A program made the translations under genes and the position numbers. From positions 1 through 64,000 of the forward strand of contig PLCM01000021.1 of the NCBI GenBank assembly GCA_003134765.1: DNA of 64,000 bases, in the 5' to 3' direction. Source of the DNA: Spartobacteria bacterium (GTDB taxonomy: Bacteria > Verrucomicrobiota > Verrucomicrobiia > Chthoniobacterales > UBA10450). Below, one piece after another: positions 9,619 to 17,704 of this stretch. Numbering within the stretch: the first letter of the stretch is position 1; each line of letters opens with the position of its first letter. Under the pieces are notes generated by a model. The model saw only the letters and a list, made by a program, of their open reading frames with translations, was not told where the DNA came from and searched no databases.

Positions 9619-9722
9619 TGACGCCCAACGTCCAACAGCCTGTCCCGAGCGCAAGCCGAATGGGTCCCGCCCGACCCGCGTCCGCCTTAGGATGGGCTCC
9701 GCCTTGGCGAGCGTCCAACTCT
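9619..9722. repeat. Dispersed repeat, TTGGACG family, copy 1
   Basis: The element has outward copies of the phrase CAACGTCCAAC and a core at 9690-9718 that matches the complement of 56906-56934 at about 27 of 29 positions (GGCTCCGCC-TGGCGAGCGTCC). It fills the space just upstream of the glycosyltransferase start. Confidence 0.7.
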
Positions 9723-9759
9723 ACATGCGCGATGGGCGCCTCCCAGACCAACTGGCGGC

Positions 9760-9788
9760 TTGACGAAAGCCCCTTGGAAAATTAAAGT
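9760..9788 (+). promoter_or_regulatory. Candidate sigma-70 promoter of the nusA operon
   Basis: TTGACG at 9760-9765 and TAAAGT at 9783-9788 are separated by exactly 17 bp. Transcription would begin near 9795, giving a leader of about 65 nt before nusA. Matches to consensus are 5/6 and 4/6. Confidence 0.55.
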
Positions 9789-9811
9789 GAACGTCTAGTC
9801 CGCGCTGGAGG

Positions 9812-9839
9812 GAGTGGGAGCTGGTGTCCCACTCTTTTT
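9812..9839 (+). terminator. Terminator-like hairpin in the nusA leader
   Basis: GAGTGGGA (9812-9819) pairs perfectly with TCCCACTC (9827-9834) around a 7-nt loop and is followed by TTTTT. This has the form of a Rho-independent terminator, but it lies between the candidate promoter and the nusA start (9862). It therefore looks like an attenuator of the translation operon, perhaps sensing NusA itself; the sensing is inference. Confidence 0.6.
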
Positions 9840-9861
9840 CGTCTGCGGGCTACGTGTTTTT

Positions 9862-11115
9862 ATGAACGCCGAGTTTATTGCCATGCTGGATTACCTGGAG
9901 CGCGAGCGCGGGATCAAAAGAGATATCCTGCTCGAAGCGGTTTCCAACGCCCTCCTTTCCGCATCGAAGAAGAGCGTCAGCGCATCGCGCGAACTGCGCA
10001 TCGATATCAATCCGAAGACCGGTGAAATTCGCGCGCTCGCCAAATTGCTTGTGGTCGACGATGTCACGAATCCGGCGGACGAAATTTCCGTGAACAAGGC
10101 GCGACGGATCGATCCGAACGCTGCCGTCGGCGGCGAAGTGGAAGTGGAAGTGACGCCAAAAAATTTCGGGCGCATTGCGGCGCAGACAGCCAAGCAGGCG
10201 ATGATGCAGCGCATCCGCCAGGTTGAAAAGGAAATGATTTACGAGGAGTTCAAGGACCGCGCGGGCGAGATCGTCAGCGGCACCGTCCGGCGCTTCGATC
10301 GGTCCGATGTCATTCTCGATCTCGGCAAATTCGAAGCGATCATGCCACAGCGCGAACGCGTGGTGGTGGAAGACTACAACGTTGGGGATCGCTTGCGCGC
10401 CTACGTCGTGGCGGTCGAAAATGGAATTCGCGGCCCGGAAATCATCGTCTCACGCAGCCACCCGAACTTCGTCCGGCGGTTGTTCGAACTGGAAGTGAGC
10501 GAAATCAACGATGGCACCGTCGAGATCCGCGGCATCGCGCGTGAAGCTGGTTACCGCACGAAGATCGCGGTGACGAGCGCCAACGAAAAAGTCGATCCGG
10601 TCGGGGCGTGCGTCGGCATGCGCGGATCGCGAGTGAAAAACATCGTCCGCGAGCTGAACAACGAGAAAGTCGATATCATTCGCTGGAGCTCTGATCCGAA
10701 AGAGTTCGTCCTCGAAGCACTCAAACCGGCAAAGGTGAAGAACCTGGTCTTCGATCCGGAGAAGAAGAGCGTCCAGATTTCCGTCGATGAAGATCAGCTT
10801 TCGCTCGCCATCGGGAAAAAAGGACAGAACGCGCGCCTCACTTCGCGGTTGACGGGTTGGGAAATCAATATTGATCGCGACACGACGGCGACTCATCAGG
10901 TCGAACAAAAAGTCGCGCAGGCCGCCCAGACGCTCGCGGCCGGATTGCCCATCACTGAGGAGCAAGCACTTTCGCTCGTAAAATCCGGCTTTACCAATCT
11001 CGAAGGCTTGCGCGACGCCGCGGTCGAGGACCTGGTCGACATTCTTTCCGTGGACGAGGCGAAGGCCCGTGAGATTCATGAAGCCGTTCATCAGGAGACG
11101 CCGGCCGCGCAGTAA
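9862..11115 (+). CDS. nusA: Transcription termination/antitermination factor NusA
   Basis: NusA binds RNA polymerase and nascent RNA and controls pausing, termination and antitermination. The protein has 417 residues from MNAEFIAMLDYLERE. An N-terminal polymerase-binding domain (to about 130) is followed by an S1 domain (GEIVSGTVRRFDRSDVILDL). KH1 has its GxxG loop as GMRG (about residue 251), KH2 has GKKG (about 318), and the C-terminal tail has a helix-hairpin-helix (FTNLEGLRDAAVEDLVDIL). It lacks the full pair of acidic repeats seen in enterobacteria, as is usual outside them. It is the first gene of a nusA-infB-rbfA-nrnA-truB-ribF series. The usual upstream neighbour rimP is not present. 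Confidence 0.97.
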   Translation: MNAEFIAMLDYLERERGIKRDILLEAVSNALLSASKKSVSASRELRIDINPKTGEIRALAKLLVVDDVTNPADEISVNKARRIDPNAAVGGEVEVEVTPKNFGRIAAQTAKQAMMQRIRQVEKEMIYEEFKDRAGEIVSGTVRRFDRSDVILDLGKFEAIMPQRERVVVEDYNVGDRLRAYVVAVENGIRGPEIIVSRSHPNFVRRLFELEVSEINDGTVEIRGIAREAGYRTKIAVTSANEKVDPVGACVGMRGSRVKNIVRELNNEKVDIIRWSSDPKEFVLEALKPAKVKNLVFDPEKKSVQISVDEDQLSLAIGKKGQNARLTSRLTGWEINIDRDTTATHQVEQKVAQAAQTLAAGLPITEEQALSLVKSGFTNLEGLRDAAVEDLVDILSVDEAKAREIHEAVHQETPAAQ

Positions 11116-11160
11116 CATGGTTCGCGCCTAACCAGCCGGCCATGAGTAAATTTTTTACTT

Positions 11161-13464
11161 ATGCCAACGAAAACGACGACCAAGACCGCAGCGCGCAAGA
11201 CCGCGACCGCTCGCAAACCGGTCAAGGCCGCCGCGGCTGAGTCGAAGCCTAAAGAGACCAAGAGCGTCAAGGCAGAGGCGCCGGCAAAAACGAAGAGCAG
11301 TCCGGTCGCTGCGCCAACCAAGGCGAAGTCGCACACGGAAGCAGCACGGAAATCACACGCAGCCTTGACGCTGAAATCCCGCCCCGAGACTCCCTCGAAG
11401 CCCGCGGAAACTCCCCAGCCTGCCGAAACCCCCAAGCTGCCAAAGCCGGCAATGGAAACGGTATCGTTGATCGACGAAAAGAAACCGCGGCCCAAACGTG
11501 CTGAAGGCGATGGCGCACCGAAGCGATCCTCTTTCTTGCCGCCGATTTCGCGCATTCGCTCGACACCGGATGTCACTCCCCCGCCCGTTGCCGCCGCGCC
11601 GCCGCCTCCTCGACCGGAAGCGTCTGCTGCTGCCGTCGAACCGGCCGTCGTCGCACCCCCAGCTGAGCCCGAGGCTGAGGTCGAAGCGCAAAAGATCATC
11701 CACATCAAACCGCCGATCATCGTCAAGGAATTGGCGTCGCAGCTCGGTTTGAAACCGCACCAGCTCATCGCCGAGCTCATGGCGCTGAATATTTTCGCGA
11801 ACGTCAATCAGACGGTTGAACCGGATGTTGCCACGCAGATTTGCCAGAAACATGGCTTCGTCTTCGAGATGGAGCGCCGTGAAAAAGGAGGCGGCGTCCA
11901 CAAAATCGAACAGGTTGTGGTCGCGCCTCCGCCCCCGGTCATCGAGAAGGAGGAAGAACTTAAGGTCCGTGGCCCGATCATCACATTCATGGGCCATGTC
12001 GACCACGGAAAGACGTCCTTGATGGACGCGATCCGCAAGACGCGGGTGGCGGCCGGCGAAGCAGGCGGAATCACGCAGCACATCGGCGCCTACACCGTGG
12101 ATTACAAGGGTTCGCGGATAACTTTTCTCGATACGCCAGGCCACGCCGCTTTTACGGCCATGCGCGCCCGCGGGGCGCACGTGACGGATATCGTCGTGCT
12201 CGTGGTCGCAGCCGATGACGGCTTGATGCCGCAGACGCTCGAGGCGATCAGCCACGCCAAGGCCGCGCCCCACGTGAAGATCATGGTGGCAATCAACAAG
12301 ATCGATTTGCCGGGAGCGAACATCGACCGGGTGAAGAAGCAATTGCAGGAACGCGAGCTAAGTCCTGAAGATTGGGGCGGCGACACAATCGTCTGCGAAG
12401 TTTCCGCCACGAAGGGCACCGGGATAGACCATCTCCTCGAGATGATGGCGTTGCAGGCGGAGGTGATGGAACTAAAGGCGTCACCGACTGCGACCCCGCG
12501 CGGCACTGTGATCGAAGCGCAGGTGGAACCTGGCCGCGGTCCCACTGCGACCGTCATCGTGCAAATGGGCACATTGAAGATCGGGGATCCGTTCATCTGC
12601 GGCGATTACGCCGGGAAGGTAAAGTCGCTTATCGACGATCGCGGCAAACCGCTCAAGGAAGCTGGCCCCTCGACACCGGTGAAAGTGCTGGGGTTCAGCG
12701 GGCTGCCCCACGCCGGCGATGAATTTCTCGTAATGGAATCCGAACGGTCGGCAAAAGTGCTGGGCGAAGAACGGCTCCTCGGCCGCCGCGCGGACAAACT
12801 GACCGCGCCGCAACGCGCTACGCTCGAAAGTCTGCTCGAAGCCGCCGACGGCAAAAAACATTTGCGGATCGTCCTGAAATGCGACGCACAAGGCTCCCTC
12901 GAAGCGCTCACCGGCGCGCTCGGCCAAATCGAGAGTAAAAAAATCGACCTCGAAATCATTCACGCCGGTGTCGGACCCATTTCCGAATCCGACATTCTGC
13001 TCGCGAGCGCGTCGAACGCGGTCGTGATCGGGTTCAACATCAAGGTTGAGAGCATGGCCGTGGGCGCAGCGAAACGCGAAGGCGTGCAGGTTAAGCTTTA
13101 CAGCATCATTTACGAGCTGATCGACCAGATCAAGGAATCGATGGCCGGCATGCTCGATCCGGAACATCGCGAGACTGTCATCGGACACGCCGAGGTGAAA
13201 CAGATTTTCAAATTGAGCAAGGGCCTCGTCGCCGGCTGCCTGGTCACCGACGGCCGGATCGCCCGCACCGCGCGCGCCCGAGTGCTGCGGCGGCGCCAGC
13301 CGGTCTACGACGGCGGGCTATCGACCCTCCGCCGTTTCCAGGACGACGTGAAAGAAGTCCGGGTCGGTCTCGAGTGCGGCATCAAACTGGGGGATTTCAG
13401 CGAATACCAGGTCGGCGACATCATCGAGTGTTACCTCCTCGAGGCGGTCGCGCAGAAACTGTAA
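11161..13464 (+). CDS. infB: Translation initiation factor IF-2
   Basis: IF-2 is the GTPase that places initiator fMet-tRNA on the ribosome. The protein has 767 residues. The first 170 or so are a Lys/Ala/Pro-rich disordered extension, opening [18 protein letters not shown]. Then comes the IF2_N segment ([20 protein letters not shown]). The G domain shows all GTP motifs: [10 protein letters not shown] (about residue 278), [25 protein letters not shown] and SATKGTG. Domains II-IV follow, including [17 protein letters not shown] and the C-terminal CELGxxxxDF-like tail read here as [20 protein letters not shown]. It starts 45 bp after nusA, and the two are surely one operon. Confidence 0.97.
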   Translation: MPTKTTTKTAARKTATARKPVKAAAAESKPKETKSVKAEAPAKTKSSPVAAPTKAKSHTEAARKSHAALTLKSRPETPSKPAETPQPAETPKLPKPAMETVSLIDEKKPRPKRAEGDGAPKRSSFLPPISRIRSTPDVTPPPVAAAPPPPRPEASAAAVEPAVVAPPAEPEAEVEAQKIIHIKPPIIVKELASQLGLKPHQLIAELMALNIFANVNQTVEPDVATQICQKHGFVFEMERREKGGGVHKIEQVVVAPPPPVIEKEEELKVRGPIITFMGHVDHGKTSLMDAIRKTRVAAGEAGGITQHIGAYTVDYKGSRITFLDTPGHAAFTAMRARGAHVTDIVVLVVAADDGLMPQTLEAISHAKAAPHVKIMVAINKIDLPGANIDRVKKQLQERELSPEDWGGDTIVCEVSATKGTGIDHLLEMMALQAEVMELKASPTATPRGTVIEAQVEPGRGPTATVIVQMGTLKIGDPFICGDYAGKVKSLIDDRGKPLKEAGPSTPVKVLGFSGLPHAGDEFLVMESERSAKVLGEERLLGRRADKLTAPQRATLESLLEAADGKKHLRIVLKCDAQGSLEALTGALGQIESKKIDLEIIHAGVGPISESDILLASASNAVVIGFNIKVESMAVGAAKREGVQVKLYSIIYELIDQIKESMAGMLDPEHRETVIGHAEVKQIFKLSKGLVAGCLVTDGRIARTARARVLRRRQPVYDGGLSTLRRFQDDVKEVRVGLECGIKLGDFSEYQVGDIIECYLLEAVAQKL

Positions 13465-13467
13465 CTC

Positions 13468-13535
13468 GGTAGGGCGAGACTCCGTCGAGCCGATTCGGAG
13501 CGCGCAACAGCGGCTCGACAGAGTCTCGCCATACC
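13468..13535. repeat. Palindromic repeat, GGTAGGGCGAGACT family
   Basis: The left arm at 13468-13492 and right arm at 13511-13535 form an imperfect 25-bp stem around an 18-nt loop. The element fills the gap between infB and rbfA within the operon and ends 7 bp before the rbfA start. Other copies are at 29448-29523 and, degenerate, at 2955-3025. Confidence 0.8.
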
Positions 13536-13542
13536 AAAATCA

Positions 13543-13893
13543 ATGAAACATCGATTACTCCGCGTGAATGAACTTCTGAAGCGCGAGCTCAGCAGCATTA
13601 TCACGCGCGAGATCAGTTTCGACGGCGCGCTGGTCACCCTGAACCAGGTCGACGTTACCCCGGATCTCAAACACGCCCACGCCTACGTCAGTGTCTTCGG
13701 CAAGGAAAACCAGGAGGCCGCGATGGCGAAGCTCGAAGAGCACCGCGTGATTCTCCAGAGCACGCTCGCGAAAGCTGTGACTCTGAAATACACGCCGCAG
13801 CTCGTTTTTCATCTCGACGATTCCATCGAGCGCGGCGCCCGCGTTTTCGAAATCCTGCAGCAAATAGAAACCCCTCCGGCGGAGACCGAATGA
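13543..13893 (+). CDS. rbfA: 30S ribosome-binding factor RbfA
   Basis: RbfA binds the 5' end of 16S rRNA and assists late 30S maturation. The protein has 116 residues, the usual length. It has the family opening (RLLRVNELLKRELSSIITREI), the KH-like middle with VTPDLKHAHAYVSVFG, and the end TPQLVFHLDDSIERGARVFEIL. It sits in its standard place between infB and the DHH phosphoesterase/truB genes. No strong ribosome-binding site is visible because a palindromic repeat occupies the upstream 75 bp. Confidence 0.95.
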   Translation: MKHRLLRVNELLKRELSSIITREISFDGALVTLNQVDVTPDLKHAHAYVSVFGKENQEAAMAKLEEHRVILQSTLAKAVTLKYTPQLVFHLDDSIERGARVFEILQQIETPPAETE

Positions 13894-13911
13894 TGCCATG
13901 GAGTCAGATCT

Positions 13912-14017
13912 CTGTAGCCGCCGCCCTGCTTGCCGAGCCAGAGTCAAGCGAAGGCGGATGGGCGTGGGTATCGGCGCGGTTTTCTCCCGGCGCTTCGCCC
14001 AGCGAAGCGGCTACAGC
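13912..14017. repeat. Palindromic repeat, CTGTAGCCGC family
   Basis: The terminal inverted repeat is CTGTAGCCGC (13912-13921) and GCGGCTACAG (14008-14017), with an inner CGCTTCGC/GCGAAGCG hairpin near the right end. The element fills the rbfA-nrnA gap and stops 3 bp before the nrnA start codon, so it carries that gene's translation initiation region. Confidence 0.75.
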
Positions 14018-14020
14018 AAC

Positions 14021-15001
14021 ATGAGCAACGCCACCTTCCAGGAGATCGGCGCTGTCTTGCGTGCGAATCAGAGTTTCGCCGTGCTCAGTCACGTCCGTCC
14101 GGATGGCGATGCGCTCGGCAGCCAGCTCGGTCTGGCCCTTTCCCTCTCCAAGCTCGGGAAAAAGGTGATGGTCCGGAACGAAGACGGTCTCCTGGAAAAG
14201 TATGGTTTCCTTCCGGGCGGCGCATTTTTGCAGACGCCGTTGGGCGAGCCGCAGGACTTCGACGTGGCCGTCGCGCTCGATACCGCCACCCAGAACCGCC
14301 TCGGGACAGCCACGGAACTTGTCCGCAGCGCCAGGATCTGGATCAACATCGATCATCATCCGAGCAATCCCGGCTACGGCGATTTGGTTTACATAGACTC
14401 GACCGCCCCAGCGACCGGCCAGATCCTTTTCGAATTGATTACCAGCCAGGGACTGCCGATGGACCAGGCCATTGCGGAAAACCTTTTCGTCGCCATCTCG
14501 ACCGACACCGGTTCGTTCCAATATCCGAATACAACCGCGCGGACCTTCGAGATTGGGGCGGAACTGGTGCGGTGCGGTGTCGACGTCGGCCGGGTTAATC
14601 AGCTCCTTTATGAAAGCTACCCGAAGCGCCGCGCGGAATTACTGCGGGAATTGCTTGGGACCATGCGTTTCGAAGGTCACGGGAAGGTCGCGAGTTTCAG
14701 CCTCAGTTTAAAAACCGCCTCGCGGTTGCAGGCCAGGCCGGAAGATAACGAAGGCTTGATCGATCATTTGCGCGCAATCCAGGGGGTAATCGTCGCCGTT
14801 TTCTTCGAAGAATTGCCCGAGGGTAAAGTGCGAGTGAGCATGCGGTCGAAATCGGACGCGGCTGACGTTTGCGCCATTTGCCAAAAGTTCGGAGGCGGTG
14901 GCCACAAGCTGGCGGCTGGTGCACGTGTCCGCGGGACCCTCGCCGAAGTGGAAGAAAAAGTTCTCAAGGAGATTTGCCATGTCGTTGACTGCAACTCCTG
15001 A
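14021..15001 (+). CDS. nrnA: DHH-family phosphoesterase, nanoRNase/pAp phosphatase NrnA
   Basis: NrnA degrades 2-5 nt RNA fragments and can dephosphorylate 3'-phosphoadenosine phosphate. The protein has 326 residues from MSNATFQEIGAVL; the longer frame upstream runs through a repeat. DHH-domain motifs are HVRPDGDALGS (Asp28, Asp30), a metal-binding Asp in ALDTAT, and DHHPSN (Asp111-His113). The C-terminal DHHA1 substrate-binding domain ends in the glycine loop GGGGHKLAAGARVRG. Its place between rbfA and truB is the classic neighbourhood. No good Shine-Dalgarno sequence precedes the ATG, which abuts a palindromic repeat. Confidence 0.92.
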   Translation: MSNATFQEIGAVLRANQSFAVLSHVRPDGDALGSQLGLALSLSKLGKKVMVRNEDGLLEKYGFLPGGAFLQTPLGEPQDFDVAVALDTATQNRLGTATELVRSARIWINIDHHPSNPGYGDLVYIDSTAPATGQILFELITSQGLPMDQAIAENLFVAISTDTGSFQYPNTTARTFEIGAELVRCGVDVGRVNQLLYESYPKRRAELLRELLGTMRFEGHGKVASFSLSLKTASRLQARPEDNEGLIDHLRAIQGVIVAVFFEELPEGKVRVSMRSKSDAADVCAICQKFGGGGHKLAAGARVRGTLAEVEEKVLKEICHVVDCNS

Positions 15002-15701
15002 CGGCGTCCTGCTCGTCGACAAGGCGGCCGGGATGACATCGCACGATGTCGTCGCCATTGTGCGGCGGCGTCTGCAAATGAAGAAGGTCGGCCATTGCGG
15101 AACACTCGATCCGATCGCAACCGGCCTTCTCCTCCTGACCCTCGGGCGCGGAACAAAAATTCAGGACCTCCTGATGAGCGAGGACAAGGAATATTCCGGC
15201 ACAATGGTCCTCGGGGTGGAGACTGATACGCAGGACCGCGCTGGAAAAGTGCTGCAAGAGCGTCCGGTGCCTATCCTGGACGATGCGCTAGTGCGGGCGG
15301 CGTTTGAAAAATACGCAGGGGATTTCTACCAAATGCCGCCAATGGTTTCCGCGATCAAGCAGGGCGGGGTCCCGCTTTATAAACTGGCGCGACAGGGCAA
15401 GACGGTCGAGCGCGAGCCGCGGCTGGTCCACGTTTACCGCTACTCAATTGATCGAATTGCTTCGCCCGAAATCGATTTCAGCGTGGTTTGCAGCAAAGGC
15501 TTTTATGTTCGTACCTATGCTCATGATATTGGTGAAGAGCTCGGCTGCGGCGCGCACCTCAAGAATCTGCGCCGGGTAAAGTCGGGCCGCTTCACCGTGG
15601 AAGGCGCGATCACAGTGGACGAATTGCAAAAGGCGGACCCGGTGGACATTCTCTCGCGGATCCTGACGCTGCCGGAAGTATCGCGGAGGCGTGGGGCGTG
15701 A
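14979..15701 (+). CDS. truB: tRNA pseudouridine-55 synthase TruB
   Basis: TruB converts U55 in the T-loop of tRNAs to pseudouridine. The protein has 240 residues from the ATG at 14979, preceded by AAGGAGA at a good distance; the start lies 23 bp inside nrnA, suggesting coupled translation. Key motifs are GVLLVDKAAGMTSHD, the catalytic Asp44 in HCGTLDPIATGLL, the YEGTMxLG-like segment (KEYSGTMVLG), and SKGFYVRTYAHDIGEELG. It is somewhat short because the C-terminal PUA-like domain is minimal, as in many non-enteric TruB proteins. Confidence 0.96.
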   Translation: MSLTATPDGVLLVDKAAGMTSHDVVAIVRRRLQMKKVGHCGTLDPIATGLLLLTLGRGTKIQDLLMSEDKEYSGTMVLGVETDTQDRAGKVLQERPVPILDDALVRAAFEKYAGDFYQMPPMVSAIKQGGVPLYKLARQGKTVEREPRLVHVYRYSIDRIASPEIDFSVVCSKGFYVRTYAHDIGEELGCGAHLKNLRRVKSGRFTVEGAITVDELQKADPVDILSRILTLPEVSRRRGA

Positions 15702-15704
15702 GGA

Positions 15705-15842
15705 GAATGACGAAGCACGAATGTCGAAGGAATGACGAAATCCGAAATTCGAATGAAGCCATCGCACAGGGCCTTGGGTGATTCATCATTTGGGTTTCAT
15801 TCGTCATTCGTCATTCGTCATTCGTCATTTTCGCCGTCATTT
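15705..15842. repeat. Short-phrase repeat region, TCATTCG heptamers
   Basis: The region has four perfect tandem copies of TCATTCG at 15797-15824. Inverted, looser copies (GAATGACGAA, CGAATGTCGAA, ATTCGAATGA) lie at about 15706-15755. It fills the truB-ribF gap and ends 3 bp before the ribF start codon. Confidence 0.75.
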
Positions 15843-15844
15843 CC

Positions 15845-16780
15845 ATGAACGTCCTTCGTTCCGTCAGCGACCTGTCCAGTCTCCCTGGACCGCTCTTCCT
15901 CGCGATCGGCGTTTTCGACGGCGTTCACCTCGGCCACCAGGCCGTGATTTCGACTTCGGCCAGGCATGCAAAAGAAGTGGGCGGCACAGCCGTTGTCGTT
16001 ACCTTCGATCCGCATCCCGCGAAAGTCTTGAGGCCGAACAATGCGCCCCATCTGTTGACCGCCACCCAGCACAAGATCGCACTCATTCGCGATCTTGGAG
16101 TGGCCCATCTACTCATTCTCCATTTCGATCGAACGTTCGCTGCAACCAGTCCCGGGGAATTTGTGATGCAGCTCGTCTCGAACTCGAAACCGCTGCGAGA
16201 GATTTGCGTCGGACACGAGTGGTCGTTCGGCAAAGGGCGAACGGGGAACCTGGCTCTGTTGAAAGAACTCGGACGGACCCACGGCTTCAATGTCATCGGA
16301 GTTGAAGCGGTGAAGGTGAACGGCGAAGTGGTGAGCAGCACGGCAATCCGGCAGGCTGTGGCCGAGGGGAATCTGGTTAAGGCCACCCAAATGCTGGGCC
16401 GCGAGTACACGATCCTCGGAACAGTCGTCCGCGGCGAGCAGTTGGGACGGAAACTGGGATTTCCCACTGCGAACCTGAGCGCGCATAGCGAACAGTTCCC
16501 CCCGAACGGAGTGTATGTCGCCGAAGCCCGGCTCGCCGGGTCCCTCCATCGCGCGGTCGCCAATCTCGGGTTCCGACCGACGGTTAATGCCGCGCAAGCC
16601 GAACGATTACTGGAGCTGCACCTGTTCGATCTCGATCGAGAAGTTTACGGCGAAGAAATGGAGGTGCGGTTTCTCCGTTATCTCAGGCCGGAAAAGAAAT
16701 TCGAAAACGTCGAAGCGTTAAAAGCTCAGATCGCCCTCGACGTCGAGCAGGCGCGCGAATCATTTTCCGTAAATGATTAA
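15845..16780 (+). CDS. ribF: Bifunctional riboflavin kinase/FAD synthetase
   Basis: The enzyme phosphorylates riboflavin to FMN and adenylates FMN to FAD. It has 311 residues, the family's typical size. The N-terminal nucleotidyltransferase shows GVFDGVHLGHQAVI, VTFDPHP, GHEWSFGKGRTGN and SSTAIRQAV. The C-terminal kinase shows VVRGEQLGRKLGFPTANL, GVYVAEARL and LELHLFDLDREVYGEEMEV. It closes the nusA-truB series in the usual order. Its ATG follows directly after a tandem-repeat region, so it may be read from operon transcripts with little ribosome-binding sequence. Confidence 0.96.
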   Translation: MNVLRSVSDLSSLPGPLFLAIGVFDGVHLGHQAVISTSARHAKEVGGTAVVVTFDPHPAKVLRPNNAPHLLTATQHKIALIRDLGVAHLLILHFDRTFAATSPGEFVMQLVSNSKPLREICVGHEWSFGKGRTGNLALLKELGRTHGFNVIGVEAVKVNGEVVSSTAIRQAVAEGNLVKATQMLGREYTILGTVVRGEQLGRKLGFPTANLSAHSEQFPPNGVYVAEARLAGSLHRAVANLGFRPTVNAAQAERLLELHLFDLDREVYGEEMEVRFLRYLRPEKKFENVEALKAQIALDVEQARESFSVND

Positions 16781-16818
16781 CGCGTAAACACTGTCGCCGG
16801 TCGAGCCGCGCGGGATTC

Positions 16819-17157
16819 CTACCGGGAGCGGCCGCGAGAGCGAGAATAAGCCGCGGCAAGGCCGCCTGCCATGACCAATGCCGCCGCGGCTCCTGCACAG
16901 AGCCACATCAGCATCACCGGCATCATGGCCACGTCCGTGATTCCTTCGATGAGGAAACCGGTGCCGCCGACAAGTCGATAGGCGGCAAGGCAAGCCGCCA
17001 GGGTAATCCCGATCAGGATCAGGGCGCGGTAGAAGTGGCGCACCTGACGCGTCGGCAATTTCTGCACGACCCTGGAAGTGAACCCGGCATCGTCGATGTA
17101 CGGCGATTCATCGCGTAACCGCGCATCCAGCAAATCTTCCTGCAGTTTGTCTTCCAT
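16819..17157 (-). CDS. Putative membrane anti-sigma protein (DUF5056-like)
   Basis: The protein has 112 residues. A charged cytoplasmic N-terminus (EDKLQEDLLDARLRDESPYI, then DDAGFTSRVVQKLP) precedes two hydrophobic segments (about 44-66 and 74-100) and a basic end (YSRSRGRSR). It starts one base after the sigma-factor stop codon, so translation is coupled; this is the usual position of an anti-sigma factor. It has no zinc-binding HxxxCxxC motif, so it is not a ZAS-type anti-sigma. The function is inferred from position, size and topology; the DUF5056 resemblance is from memory. Confidence 0.65.
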   Translation of the reverse strand: MEDKLQEDLLDARLRDESPYIDDAGFTSRVVQKLPTRQVRHFYRALILIGITLAACLAAYRLVGGTGFLIEGITDVAMMPVMLMWLCAGAAAALVMAGGLAAAYSRSRGRSR

Positions 17158-17158
17158 C

Positions 17159-17695
17159 CTAGTTAGAACCCCACGCCGAGAGCATTCTCTTCAATTTTTC
17201 TCGACCTCTCAACACATTTGTTTTCACGGTGCCGAGCGGAATCTCGAGAACGCGTGAGGCTTCATCGTGCGACAGGCCGTTGTGGCAGCAGAGCACAATG
17301 GCGCTGCGCTCATGGACGGGAAGCAATTGAAGAGCGCGAGAAAGGTCATGTCGGAGAGCGGGATCGACGGTTTGCGGGTCGTGTTCTGCCTCCAGTTGAG
17401 CTTCATCGATGCCAACCAGTTCTTTCCTTTTGCGGGCCTCTTCCCGGAAACAATTGTAGGCGATCCGATAAAGCCAGGTCGAAAAACGCGCTTCTCCGCG
17501 AAAGGTGCGGAGATTTTTGTAAGCCCGCAAAAACGTCTCCTGCGCGAGGTCGTCCGCGAGCGTAACATCGGTGCGGACCAGCTGGCGGAGCAGACCTCGC
17601 ACACTCGATTGATGATTCCGGACCAGTTCGGCAAAGGCGTGATGGTCGTCGTCGACAAGAACGCGTGCAACGAGGTCTGCATCGGAGAGCGCCAC
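17159..17695 (-). CDS. ECF-type RNA polymerase sigma factor
   Basis: The protein has 178 residues. Region 2 shows FAELVRNHQSSVRGLLRQLV, then LADDLAQETFLRAYKNL and FSTWLYRIAYNCFREEARKR. Region 4 shows LPVHERSAIVLCCHNGLSH, then LEIPLGTVKTNVLRGREKLK. The start is a GTG at 17695: the same frame is closed by the upstream gene's TAA at 17705-17707, and the nearest upstream ATG is out of frame. Its neighbours are a DUF6249-like membrane protein 9 bp upstream and the putative anti-sigma 1 bp downstream, making a three-gene signalling unit whose stimulus is unknown. Confidence 0.92.
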   Translation of the reverse strand: MALSDADLVARVLVDDDHHAFAELVRNHQSSVRGLLRQLVRTDVTLADDLAQETFLRAYKNLRTFRGEARFSTWLYRIAYNCFREEARKRKELVGIDEAQLEAEHDPQTVDPALRHDLSRALQLLPVHERSAIVLCCHNGLSHDEASRVLEIPLGTVKTNVLRGREKLKRMLSAWGSN

Positions 17696-17704
17696 GCGGC
17701 CATG

